Source: Domibacillus indicus
GTDB taxonomy: Bacteria > Bacillota > Bacilli > Bacillales > Domibacillaceae
NCBI RefSeq assembly: GCF_023715895.1
Contig: NZ_JAMBOO010000001.1
Span: 310,001 to 374,000, forward strand
Length of the DNA: 64,000 nt
Reading direction: 5' to 3'
Part shown: positions 48,458-56,380 of the stretch, piece after piece
Numbering within the stretch: position 1 is the first letter of the stretch
Layout of the letters: every line of letters begins with the position of its first letter
Made by a program: the position numbers and the translations under genes
The notes under the pieces: model-generated
Told to the model about the DNA's origin: nothing
The model's database searches: none
The model's input: the letters and a program-made list of their open reading frames with translations, nothing else

Positions 48458-49441
48458 TTACACATGTACCGCAGCTGCGATCAACTGCTCAATTTCAGAA
48501 GCAACCGGCATCGCATCCGACGAGCTGTGCTTGCTGACTACAATCGATGCAGAAGCACTGCCATACTTCAAAGCAGTTTCAATGTCTTTCCCGCTGACAA
48601 GTGCGTAAAGGAAGGCGGATGCGTATGAATCACCTGCACCGAATGTCTTCAGCACGTTTGTTTTGTACGCCTGCGCGCGGAATACTTCTCCCGATTTTGC
48701 GTACGCGTATGACCCTTCTACTCCATGCTTGATCACAACAAGATCAGCTGAATGCTTGAATAAGTTTTGAATGGTTTCATCGTTGTCGCCGCCCTGGATG
48801 TTCTCCATTACGTCAAACTCATCACGTGTGCCGATGACGATATCCGACTGCTCAGCCACAAGTGAGTAGTAAACCGCTGTTTCTTCCGGTGACTGCCATG
48901 TGTAAGGACGGTAGTCAAGCTCAAATACAATCTTCACACCGTGTTTTTTCGCCAGGCCGACCGATTTTAAAACCGCTTCTCTAGATGGGCTTTTTGCCAG
49001 TGCTGTACCGGATACAAGCAGGATTTTCGCTTTTTGAATGTAGTCTTCGCTTACTTCAGATGGCTCAAGGTATAAATCTGCCACATCATCACGGTACATC
49101 AAAATACTGCACTCATCCGGGCTTAAAATCTCAGTAAAGGCAAGACCGGTTTTATGGCCTTCTTTATCTACTACCATATTGGATGTATCCACGCCGACTT
49201 CACGCATGTACTTTTCAATAAAACGCCCATGCTGGTCATCGGCAAGCTTGCCGATAAAGCCGACTTTTAAGCCAAGCTTCGCGCTGCCGATCGCGACGTT
49301 TGCGGGTGAGCCGCCAACGTACTTGGTAAACGTCATGGTCTCTTCCATTGGCATGTTGTATTCGTTTGCATTTAAGTCGATGCAGGCACGTCCAATTGCG
49401 ATTACATCAAGTTCTTTTTCATTATTGAATGTATAGTTCAT
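48458..49441 (-). CDS. iolC: 5-dehydro-2-deoxygluconokinase
   Basis: 327-aa PfkB-family sugar kinase. VGGSPANVAIGSAKLGLKVG near residue 40 and the C-terminal anion-hole/base motif TFGAGDSYASAFLYAL. Phosphorylates 5-deoxy-glucuronate-derived DKG. Follows iolB by 26 nt. Confidence 0.94.
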   Translation of the reverse strand: MNYTFNNEKELDVIAIGRACIDLNANEYNMPMEETMTFTKYVGGSPANVAIGSAKLGLKVGFIGKLADDQHGRFIEKYMREVGVDTSNMVVDKEGHKTGLAFTEILSPDECSILMYRDDVADLYLEPSEVSEDYIQKAKILLVSGTALAKSPSREAVLKSVGLAKKHGVKIVFELDYRPYTWQSPEETAVYYSLVAEQSDIVIGTRDEFDVMENIQGGDNDETIQNLFKHSADLVVIKHGVEGSYAYAKSGEVFRAQAYKTNVLKTFGAGDSYASAFLYALVSGKDIETALKYGSASASIVVSKHSSSDAMPVASEIEQLIAAAVHV

Positions 49442-49467
49442 CCGTTTTCACCGCTCCTTTAATTTGG

Positions 49468-50283
49468 TTAACGTTTTAAAATCCACTCATGGTCTGGATC
49501 ATTGTAAAATTTCCAAATACGTGTCGGGCCGGCCATCACATTTAAGTAATAAGACTCATAGCCATCCGGTACGCCGACTGGGTGGTATCCAGCTGGCACA
49601 AGCACAACGTCGCTGTTTTCAACGGTCATCGTTTCATCAATCGACCGGTCATCGGTATACACACGCTGGAACACAAAACCCTGTGGCGGATTCATTTCAT
49701 GGTAGTAAGATTCTTCTAAGAATGACTCATCCGGCAGATTATCCTGGTCATGTTTGTGCGGCGGGTAGCTCGACCAGTTTCCGCTTTCTGTATAAACTTC
49801 TACGACAAGCAGGCTGTTTGCGCGCGGGTCGGAATCCGGCAGGATATTGTGAACCATCCGTTTATTGCTTAGAATGCCGCGGTTTTCAATGCCAACCTCC
49901 GAAGCTTTAATCAGTACAGTCGGCAGCTGCTCCTGGGAAGGGGAATAGCATAATGCTACCCGGGCAGCTGTTGCGCCTTCTACGTGGAAAGTTTTATCGT
50001 TGGAAACATATACGCTGTCTGTCGGCACTTTTTCAAAGACATTTTCACGTGTGCCAAGGCTGCGGAATTCTTCGCTTCCTTCGGTTACGTGAATCTTGCC
50101 TGTCAGGGCGACAATGCAGCATTCTGTTTTATTTAATGATTCAGTGTAAGTGGCGCCGGGAGCCAAATCAATGACTTTAAATCCGACATATTCGAGGGGA
50201 GAGTTTTCTTTTGTGACGTCATGAACGAGTGTGACGCCTTCTGACTGTTCTTTTTTCATTGGTTTTTGAAGCAAGCGGCTCAT
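49468..50283 (-). CDS. iolB: 5-deoxy-glucuronate isomerase
   Basis: 271 aa, the exact size expected for IolB; bicupin fold. Cupin motifs SSYPPHKHDQDNLPDESFLE and the C-terminal GYHPVGVPDGYESYYLNVMAG carry the metal His and Glu. ATG 50283 follows AGGAGGT by seven nt; the longer frame overlaps the iolA end region and lacks a site. Confidence 0.94.
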   Translation of the reverse strand: MSRLLQKPMKKEQSEGVTLVHDVTKENSPLEYVGFKVIDLAPGATYTESLNKTECCIVALTGKIHVTEGSEEFRSLGTRENVFEKVPTDSVYVSNDKTFHVEGATAARVALCYSPSQEQLPTVLIKASEVGIENRGILSNKRMVHNILPDSDPRANSLLVVEVYTESGNWSSYPPHKHDQDNLPDESFLEESYYHEMNPPQGFVFQRVYTDDRSIDETMTVENSDVVLVPAGYHPVGVPDGYESYYLNVMAGPTRIWKFYNDPDHEWILKR

Positions 50284-50359
50284 GTTATGTACCTCCTGAT
50301 TTTTTCTTGAATGGCCTGCTGCCCGGATTGAGCCGGACAGCCAGGACAAATTCAAGATA

Positions 50360-51829
50360 TTACTTCACGTAGCGTGCAGTGACCATTTTCTTGCGTGTAA
50401 AGAATTCAACCCCATCTTTACCGTTCGCATGAAGATCGCCATAGAATGAATTTTTGTAGCCTGAGAATGGGAAGAATGCCATTGGCGCCGGTACCCCAAC
50501 GTTAATGCCCAGCATGCCTGCATGAATGGTTTCACGGAACTGGCGTACTGCTGCTGCGCTGTCTGTGTACAGGCAGGCACCATTCGCAAGTGTAGAAGCA
50601 TTGGCTGTCTCAACACCTTCTGCCAGGTCTTTTACGCGAACGACTGAAAGAACTGGTGCAAAGATTTCATCCTGCCAAATCGTCATATCCTGTGTCACAT
50701 TGTCGAAGATTGTTGCGCCAAGGAAGTATCCATCTCCTTTTGCCGCTTCGTCTTCACGGCCGTCACGCACAAGCGTTGCACCCTGCTCGATACCGGCTTC
50801 AATGTAGCCGATTGTACGCTGTTTCGCATTGTCGCGGATGATCGGGCCAAGGAATACGCCATCATCTAAACCGTTGCCAATTTGAATGTTGTCTGCGGCT
50901 TCTTTTAGTTTTGCGATAAACTCATCGGCAATGCTGTCTTCTACTGCTACAACGGCTGCAGCCATGCAGCGCTCACCCGCTGAACCAAAGGCGGCGGCTG
51001 TTACTTCTTTTGCTGCCAGGTCAAGATTTGCATCTGCCAGCACAATGGAGTGGTTTTTCGCTCCTGCAAGCGCCTGTACGCGTTTCAAGTTCGCTGCTCC
51101 TGTTTTATATACGTATTCTGCAACAGGCTGTGAGCCGACAAATGAGATGGCTTTCACTTCTGGGTGCTCAAGAAGGCCGTTTACCACATCATGCGCTCCG
51201 TTTACGATGTTCAGTACGCCGTCTGGAAGGCCGGCTTCTTTGAATAAATCTACTAATTTCGCTGCCAAAAGCGGAGTACGTTCAGACGGCTTTAGGACAA
51301 ATGTGTTGCCGCATGCGATCGCCAGTGGGTACATCCAGCAAGGAACCATCATCGGGAAGTTAAATGGTGTGATCCCGCCGACAACGCCTACTGGATAACG
51401 ATACATGCCTGATTCAATGTTTGTGGCGATGTCTGGAAGCTGGCTGCCCATCATCAGTGTCGGCGCACCGGCCGCGAATTCTACGCATTCAATCCCGCGC
51501 TGCACTTCACCCATGGCTTCTGACAAGCTTTTTCCGTTTTCAATCGTGATCAATTTTGCTAGCTCTTCCCAGTTATCAACAAGAAGCTGCTGATATTTGA
51601 AAAGAACGCGTGCACGCTTTGGAACAGCCGTCTGCGACCATGTTTTAAACGCTTCGCTTGCGGCCTGCACCGCACGGTCTACATCTTCTTTTGTAGAAAG
51701 CGGTACCTGGGCAATTTCTTCGCCTGTTGCTGGATTTACAACCGTCTCGGTCTGGCTGGACAGAGAATCTACCCATTCTCCATTTATATAGTTTTGTAAC
51801 GTTTTCACTTCTGAGTTTACTGCTGACAT
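50360..51829 (-). CDS. iolA: Methylmalonate-semialdehyde dehydrogenase (acylating)
   Basis: 489-aa CoA-acylating aldehyde dehydrogenase; converts malonic semialdehyde from IolJ to acetyl-CoA and CO2 and also serves valine catabolism. NAD-binding [13 protein letters not shown], Asn in that motif about residue 157, and catalytic Cys about 288 ([10 protein letters not shown]). ATG 51829 follows AAGGAGG. First gene of the operon. Confidence 0.95.
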   Translation of the reverse strand: MSAVNSEVKTLQNYINGEWVDSLSSQTETVVNPATGEEIAQVPLSTKEDVDRAVQAASEAFKTWSQTAVPKRARVLFKYQQLLVDNWEELAKLITIENGKSLSEAMGEVQRGIECVEFAAGAPTLMMGSQLPDIATNIESGMYRYPVGVVGGITPFNFPMMVPCWMYPLAIACGNTFVLKPSERTPLLAAKLVDLFKEAGLPDGVLNIVNGAHDVVNGLLEHPEVKAISFVGSQPVAEYVYKTGAANLKRVQALAGAKNHSIVLADANLDLAAKEVTAAAFGSAGERCMAAAVVAVEDSIADEFIAKLKEAADNIQIGNGLDDGVFLGPIIRDNAKQRTIGYIEAGIEQGATLVRDGREDEAAKGDGYFLGATIFDNVTQDMTIWQDEIFAPVLSVVRVKDLAEGVETANASTLANGACLYTDSAAAVRQFRETIHAGMLGINVGVPAPMAFFPFSGYKNSFYGDLHANGKDGVEFFTRKKMVTARYVK

Positions 51830-51903
51830 GTTTGATTCCTCCTTGAAAAGTCGGTTTTTAAATAAACAAGAAGCTGGCCATTGGCTTAAAAGCAGTGTCT
51901 GAC

Positions 51904-51917
51904 TGAAATCGATTTCA
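51904..51917. promoter_or_regulatory. LacI-type operator O1 (iol)
   Basis: TGAAATCGATTTCA, perfect 14-bp palindrome with the central CG of LacI-family operators, 75 nt before the iolA start. Confidence 0.75.
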
Positions 51918-52026
51918 TCATGTTTCAAAAATAAGAACGCTGTTTAAGAGACTTGCCCACTTAATAGAGCGTTTTCATTACTACCTTATTAATGATCTTA
52001 ATACTCTTTACATTGCCTTATCAAGC

Positions 52027-52055
52027 AACATATGACTGAAATCGATTTCAGTCAA
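52027..52055 (-). promoter_or_regulatory. iol promoter with operator O2 in the spacer
   Basis: Minus strand: TTGACT, 17-nt spacer, TATGTT. A perfect 22-bp palindrome (52033-52054; core TGAAATCGATTTCA extended by GAC on the left and GTC on the right) fills the spacer and part of the -35, so repressor and RNA polymerase cannot bind together. Confidence 0.75.
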
Positions 52056-52138
52056 TTTCACTGAAAACAGCTTATTGACGTTTTGATAGGATTATTAAGT
52101 AATTAATCCAACGATCCTCACTAAATGAAAACGCTATT

Positions 52139-52152
52139 TGAAATCGATTTCA
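52139..52152. promoter_or_regulatory. LacI-type operator O3 (iol)
   Basis: Third TGAAATCGATTTCA. The three operators are about 118 and 102 bp apart (centres near 51911, 52044 and 52146), spacing compatible with DNA looping. Confidence 0.72.
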
Positions 52153-52239
52153 TTCAGTTATTTCTGAACCTTCAAAACTTTATATTGAAAGTGTACAACA
52201 CTCTTTTTGATTTGTAAACACTTTCAATGTAATTTTTTT

Positions 52240-52276
52240 CGACAAAAAATAAAGAACCCGACAAACACTGTCAGGT
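52240..52276 (-). terminator. Terminator after 138-aa membrane protein gene
   Basis: ACCCGACA and TGTCAGGT stem (one mismatch), 5-nt loop, then TTCTTTATTTTTTG on the minus strand. Confidence 0.7.
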
Positions 52277-52291
52277 CCGTATTTTCGCCCA

Positions 52292-52708
52292 TTACTTTTT
52301 TTGAAAAACAGATAGAATGGCATAAATCAACACCATAATAAATCCTATTCCCGCTGCCAGAATAAATCCGTAAATTCCAACCATTCGGACCCAGCCAATT
52401 GTGAATGTAAAAAAGATCCAAGCATACACGATGCCTCCTAAAACTAAAGCAAGCGGCCCATTGAACGGAAATAGGCGCCTCCACTTCCAAATAAGCAAAG
52501 CGGCTAAAGCGCCTAGTATGACAAGCCCCGCTGCTTGATCCGGCCCGAAAAAAGGCAGCAGCCGTGACTGTTGAACATCTACATCTGCGTCAGCTGGGGA
52601 TGGCTGCGCGAGTCCTGTAAAAGTTGAAAAAATAGACCAAGCAGCTGCAATAGCAAATAGGGCAATCATCACCCAATTGATTTTTTGATAAAAAGACTTG
52701 TTTTGCAT
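52292..52708 (-). CDS. Hypothetical membrane protein, 138 aa
   Basis: Four hydrophobic segments (about 11-33, 58-74, 83-104, 108-134) and a polar loop ADADVDVQQSRLLPFFGPDQ after the first. No family recognised. ATG 52708 with AAAAGGAG. Not part of the iol operon: it has its own terminator before the iol promoter region. Confidence 0.7.
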   Translation of the reverse strand: MQNKSFYQKINWVMIALFAIAAAWSIFSTFTGLAQPSPADADVDVQQSRLLPFFGPDQAAGLVILGALAALLIWKWRRLFPFNGPLALVLGGIVYAWIFFTFTIGWVRMVGIYGFILAAGIGFIMVLIYAILSVFQKK

Positions 52709-52867
52709 GTTATGGCTCCTTTTTGTGCTATAAAGGCTCCAGCCATTTTAAGTTAAAAGAGATATTGCTTTTATATAAAAACGGCTGGATATGAGACAAG
52801 CTGGCTCTTACTCTTTGTAACCGCATATGATTTTCCAGCTGTTTCTTTCATTATCTCATAAAAAGTG

Positions 52868-53422
52868 CTATTCAAGTGTGTAAAGGGTTGAGCACCAATG
52901 ATTTGAATTGGTTTTCCGGCGGCCCTTCCACCCGTTTTTCCTCAGCTCGCCGGCTAACAGCTGGTTAAAAAAGCCGTGACCAACAAGAGCAATTGAACGA
53001 TGTTCAGCTGCGGCCAGCTGCTTCGCTCCTTTTTCCGCTCTTCGCTTTGCTTCTTTATATGATTCACAATGCCGGCTATATCCAGCTAACCACACTGTTC
53101 TCAGTAAAACTGTCCATACAGCAGGCGGCAGCTTTAAATGGGTAAAAGAAACAACTGGCAGCTCTACTTCACGAAACAGCGCGTCTGATTGTACTTTAAC
53201 AGCTGGATTCAAATGCTTAGCCGACTCGATGGATCGAACTAAATCGCTCGTGATGAGGCATGGTACATCCTTTATAGAAGAAACCGTCTCCTTCGGGCAG
53301 CTGCTTTCCTGTACGCCAGCTTCGTTATAAGCCTGCACCCATGCTAAAAATTCCCGCCCGGTCATAGGTCTGCTTTCAGTATGGGCAGAACGGCCATGCC
53401 GGATTAATAAAATGGTTTTCAT
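52868..53422 (-). CDS. Histidine phosphatase (phosphoglycerate-mutase-like) protein
   Basis: 184 aa. RHG motif LLIRHGRSAHTE at the N terminus and the second His in IALVGHGFFNQLLAG; ends LYTLE. Phosphomonoesterase of unknown substrate. The ribosome site AAAGG is close to the ATG (a GTG one codon upstream is also possible). Isolated gene. Confidence 0.8.
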   Translation of the reverse strand: MKTILLIRHGRSAHTESRPMTGREFLAWVQAYNEAGVQESSCPKETVSSIKDVPCLITSDLVRSIESAKHLNPAVKVQSDALFREVELPVVSFTHLKLPPAVWTVLLRTVWLAGYSRHCESYKEAKRRAEKGAKQLAAAEHRSIALVGHGFFNQLLAGELRKNGWKGRRKTNSNHWCSTLYTLE

Positions 53423-53855
53423 CACCTTTATTTCTCACTTTCTATTAGCAGCTTTCACTCAATGGTATAGTTTTATATAATAATTGATTTGCCTGTGAAA
53501 CCAGGTATACTCTCGTCCGGCTCATTCAGTCAACAGATGCTTCCAATTATACATACTAGTATACTTACATTTTGCGTGGATGGGAGCCATCATAAGAATC
53601 TTTTATTTATTTGTTTATACAGTGAAAAAGCTATCTTTAAAAGGGGGTCTCAGTAACCTTTTTTAAAGAAAACAGCCTTTTAACCAAACTCTCCTGTTCT
53701 TCTTTTAAACACTTGTCAGTAAGAAGAGAAACAAGCCAGATGGATGTTCAGCCGGCTTGTTTGCCTAAACTTACCTGAATGCAAAAGAACATCCAAATAG
53801 ATTATTTGAATGACAACAGAAAAGAGCACAGCCAAGATACTTTACTTTATAATAC
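53423..53855. other. Intergenic, 430 bp, little content
   Basis: No supportable reading frame. One inverted repeat AAACAAGCC / GGCTTGTTT (53729-53762) could be a terminator or a small structured RNA end, but no promoter or gene was found to go with it. Confidence 0.4.
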
Positions 53856-54479
53856 TTACTCTGACAGCTTTGTGCCTATCGCTTCAGCAACTTGCTTCCA
53901 ATAAGCCTTAGAGTGAGGTACAAACGACTGCTTATCTGCCCGCTTTCTAACGAATTCCTTTTCTCCAGCTTCGTTTATCCCAAAACCCTCCACTTCGATA
54001 AAGTTAATCTGACCGAAGCAAAAAGACTGAAAAAGGCCAAAAGGCGCCCGAACGAGGCCTGATACTTCTTCCTGCTGAAGCGTAAAGTTCACTTCTTCTT
54101 CAATCTGATGCATATATACATGCCTAAACTCCCTGTCTAGGAACCCTTCCAGCTCAATCGACTCTTTTATGATACCAAGCGGCTGTACCTGGTGAATTGT
54201 TAAGTCGAGACCTAGTTCCTCGTTTACTTCTCGAATACCATCTTCAGCTGTTTCATCCTTCAGCAGATGTCCTGCCGCAGTAATGTCAAGCAGGCTCGGA
54301 AAATCCTTTTTCATGCTGCTTCGAATTTGAAAGTAAATATACACGGTGTTTTCTTCTTTTTTTAACAGCCAATATTGAAATGTTTCATGCCAGTATCCTT
54401 CTTTATGAATCTCTTCCCGGCTCGCCGTTCCGATTTCACGATGCTCTCCGTCAAATATTCGCAGTCGTTCACTTTCCAT
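53856..54479 (-). CDS. Nudix hydrolase
   Basis: 207 aa with a complete Nudix box (GHLLKDETAEDGI then REVNEELGL, about residues 70-91, pattern GX5EX7REUXEEXGU). The N-terminal FDGEHREIGTASREEIHKEG resembles isopentenyl-diphosphate-isomerase-like Nudix enzymes, which hydrolyse nucleoside or isoprenoid diphosphates; no specific substrate can be named. Start ATG 54479 with GGAGG-like site. Confidence 0.87.
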   Translation of the reverse strand: MESERLRIFDGEHREIGTASREEIHKEGYWHETFQYWLLKKEENTVYIYFQIRSSMKKDFPSLLDITAAGHLLKDETAEDGIREVNEELGLDLTIHQVQPLGIIKESIELEGFLDREFRHVYMHQIEEEVNFTLQQEEVSGLVRAPFGLFQSFCFGQINFIEVEGFGINEAGEKEFVRKRADKQSFVPHSKAYWKQVAEAIGTKLSE

Positions 54480-54686
54480 GTCTGTCCGTTCCTCCCTGTT
54501 TTATAAAAAGGTGGATTCATCTAACCCGTATTCATTCTAAAATCAGCCTGAATGTCTTCATCATAAGAAAGGAGCCCAAACTGTTGCAGCCGACAGAATA
54601 CAGCAGACAGGCCGTTCCCACCCTCATCTGCTTCTTCCTTCGTTCTGCCCTTCATTAAATTGATTTTCATTTATGCTGGATTGGGG

Positions 54687-54692
54687 TATAAT
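54687..54692 (+). promoter_or_regulatory. Promoter (-10) of antitoxin RNA
   Basis: Perfect TATAAT at 54687-54692, 17 nt after a weak -35 TTTTCA (54664-54669). Predicted start near 54699. Confidence 0.6.
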
Positions 54693-54698
54693 TGGTAT

Positions 54699-54842
54699 GT
54701 AAAGAAACATATTAAAAAAAGACCACTGGTGCGGCAAACACCAGCGGCCTTGCGCAGAATTCCCTTCAAGGGGGATCAGCAAATGAAAGTGAAAGGTAAT
54801 CCACTCCCCTGCTTGTCGGCTCAAGGGTGGATTACTTTTTTT
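54699..54842 (+). ncRNA. Candidate antitoxin RNA, convergent to the toxin gene
   Basis: About 144 nt from the TATAAT promoter to a strong terminator. No long reading frame. An internal hairpin with CTGGTG / CACCAG arms (around 54725-54750) and a terminator hairpin that overlaps the toxin stop codon and 3' end on the other strand, so the RNA is antisense to the toxin mRNA tail. This is the layout of B. subtilis txpA/ratA and bsrG/SR4. 5' end inferred, not mapped. Confidence 0.6.
54796..54842. terminator. Shared terminator of antitoxin RNA and toxin mRNA
   Basis: GTAATCCAC and GTGGATTAC, 9-bp stem, followed on the plus strand by seven T. On the minus strand the hairpin is followed by CTTTCACTTTCATTT, weaker. 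Confidence 0.85.
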
Positions 54843-54915
54843 GTGTTAATGAGATGATTGAAACAACGAGACTAGCAAAAGCAATCATCAGCATCAGCGA
54901 TTGAAAAGTCGTCAT
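54832..54915 (-). CDS. Holin-like type I toxin peptide
   Basis: 27 aa: MTTFQSLMLMIAFASLVVSI and a basic tail ending TQKK, one membrane helix. This is the form of the putative holin-like toxin family (short, starting M-T-x-F/Y-x-x-L-M-x-M-I, ending in Lys) found in Firmicute type I systems. The ribosome site is a strong GGGGGG, ten nt before the ATG. A promoter about 130 nt upstream and a long leader that pairs with the 3' end fit a tightly controlled toxin mRNA. An in-frame upstream extension to 55044 overlaps the -10 and is not translated. Confidence 0.72.
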   Translation of the reverse strand: MTTFQSLMLMIAFASLVVSIISLTQKK

Positions 54916-55009
54916 AGGCAGCACCCCCCGGGCCTGCGCAGGGCAGGTAGTGCAGACATTGCCCCAGGAACCGGCGCTCTTTGTCTGCCAGCCGATTAAA
55001 AGAATGCTG

Positions 55010-55021
55010 TCCACCCTTGAG
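55010..55021 (-). promoter_or_regulatory. Toxin leader segment complementary to its own 3' end
   Basis: On the toxin mRNA this segment reads CTCAAGGGTGGA. It is perfectly complementary to TCCACCCTTGAG just after the toxin stop codon (minus strand, 54831-54820). Such 5'-3' pairing is a known feature of type I toxin mRNAs that keeps nascent message untranslatable. Confidence 0.65.
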
Positions 55022-55035
55022 ACGCAATTCCAACG

Positions 55036-55048
55036 CACTTTCATTATA
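55036..55048 (-). promoter_or_regulatory. Promoter (extended -10) of toxin mRNA
   Basis: Minus strand TGCTATAAT: a TG motif plus perfect TATAAT (55048-55043), no convincing -35. Start predicted near 55036, giving a 120-nt leader. Confidence 0.6.
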
Positions 55049-55282
55049 GCATAGAGCTGGTAAATAAGGATAACAAAAAAGGAACATTAGTTCTTTTTTA
55101 GTAGATTTTTCTATCTTTCAAATATTTCATGCTTCCAAACCTACTTCTCTTTTTCTTCCTTCAGCTATGTTTCGCAGCCTTTACAATGTCATGTCAATTT
55201 GGTTAAAAGGGTTGAAAATCCGGTTAAGCGGCTCAAAACAAGGTACTAAAAAGATATAGATACCACTGAAGGAGGCAGCATA

Positions 55283-55732
55283 ATGAAACGTTCATTTATT
55301 AAAGCGGCAGCACCAGCTCTTGCAGTTGGCCTTGCTTTCTCCGCTCAAGCCGCAACAGCCAGTGCTTCTGTTTCTACCCACACTGAAACGCAACCGTTAA
55401 AAACCGTCCAAAGTCAAATTGCAGTCATAGATAAAAAGCTCGAAGATATTCATGCCGATTTGGCAAGAGAACGAGTGATTTCAGAAGAAACTCGTGTCCG
55501 CTCACTCAGCCGGTTGAATTCTCTTCTTTACCAAACGAATACCGCTTCACAAAAAGTAGATGCGTTAGCCCAGCAGCTTGGCGGCGATACTCTCCAGACG
55601 GCTGATGCAGAGACAAAGCTGAATACTGCCTCTGCGCGTATTCTTGAAGTGCGTGACGCTTTATTTATTCCGGACAGAGATGACCCGGCTAACACAGAAG
55701 ATGTACCCGAAGGAGTTATGGATGAAAACTAA
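55283..55732 (+). CDS. Secreted coiled-coil protein, unknown
   Basis: 149 aa. Signal peptide KRSFIKAAAPALAVGLAFSA with Ala-x-Ala cleavage around 27-29, then a helical, heptad-like region (about 40-125; IAVIDKKLEDIHADLARERV) and an acidic tail (RDDPANTEDVPEGVMDEN). ATG after GGAGG. No family recognised. Own terminator follows. Confidence 0.75.
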   Translation: MKRSFIKAAAPALAVGLAFSAQAATASASVSTHTETQPLKTVQSQIAVIDKKLEDIHADLARERVISEETRVRSLSRLNSLLYQTNTASQKVDALAQQLGGDTLQTADAETKLNTASARILEVRDALFIPDRDDPANTEDVPEGVMDEN

Positions 55733-55744
55733 GAGAGGTGTAAA

Positions 55745-55788
55745 GGAGCTCCCTTCCCTGTTGAAAGGAAAAGAGCTCTTTTTCTTTT
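55745..55788 (+). terminator. Terminator after the coiled-coil protein
   Basis: GGAGCTCCCTTCC and GGAAAAGAGCTCT arms, 7-nt loop, T-rich tail TTTTTCTTTTTC. Confidence 0.7.
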
Positions 55789-55847
55789 TCTGACCGACAA
55801 ATTCAGCATGCACAGCAGCGGTATACAGATATGATTTACCGCCAGAC

Positions 55848-56231
55848 TCATTTCGTTTCCCCTACTTCATACAAGTCAATTCCCAAAAATTCATTACACG
55901 ACTCATCAGAAAACAAAAAAACAACATGCGGGGCGTCCGGATGTACTGCGGAACCTGCTGCTTTTTCGTTACTCAACCGAAAAGAATGCTTGAATCCCTG
56001 CGCTATGACTTCCCGAACAAAAACATCTGCTGTTCCATTCAAATACTTTACTTTTTGAGCGGTTCTTCCTGCCAGCTCAACGCCAATTACCGGTACCTGC
56101 CAGCCAAAATGGATTATAATCTCCTGGTTTTCCATCAAATCGACTGTTGCTGCTACAGAACCGGCTTCAAAATCCGTTAAATGCATATAAGCTCTTTCCG
56201 CTTTCTTATCATAAGTAATTTGCTCTCTCAC
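55848..56231 (-). CDS. DUF2283-like protein
   Basis: 127 aa. YDKKAERAYMHL near the start and PVIGVELAG later resemble the short DUF2283 fold (Tyr-Asp...Ala-Tyr-Ile; Ile-Val-Gly-Ile-Glu-Ile), here with an unrelated C-terminal half (HPDAPHVVFLFSDESCNEFL). GTG start seven nt after GGGGG. Function unknown. Confidence 0.62.
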   Translation of the reverse strand: MREQITYDKKAERAYMHLTDFEAGSVAATVDLMENQEIIIHFGWQVPVIGVELAGRTAQKVKYLNGTADVFVREVIAQGFKHSFRLSNEKAAGSAVHPDAPHVVFLFSDESCNEFLGIDLYEVGETK

Positions 56232-56350
56232 CCTTTATCCCCCTATCATTTAAGGCTGAAGGCCAAAATATTTCTCATGAACGCCGAAAAAAACAGCCTG
56301 CTGCCATGCTCTTTACTTTTTCACTTTACCCCGTCTTCGGTAAATAAAAA

Positions 56351-56380
56351 GCAAAAAAAGACGATTTTAGCCGTCTTTTA
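56351..56380 (-). terminator. Terminator after the symporter gene
   Basis: AAAGACG and CGTCTTT stem, 8-nt loop, T-run TTTTTTTGC on the minus strand. Confidence 0.75.

Larger units (their letters stand above)
51830..52291 (-). other. iol promoter and operator region
   Basis: Non-coding, about 460 bp. It contains three copies of the LacI-type palindrome, at least two sigma-A-like promoters (TTGACT-17-TATGTT over the central operator; TTTACA-17-TACACT farther upstream at about 52190-52218), and two TGAAAACGCT sequences (minus strand near 51975 and plus strand near 52125) that are half-matches to a cre site. Confidence 0.6.

Noticed and set aside
53729-53762. Hairpin AAACAAGCC / GGCTTGTTT
   Set aside because: No gene or promoter was found that it could terminate; left as an unassigned structure.
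54832-55044. 70-aa reading of the toxin frame with an N-terminal extension
   Set aside because: The upstream ATG overlaps the toxin -10; the extension would not be transcribed as a leader with a ribosome site. The 27-aa form has the GGGGGG site.
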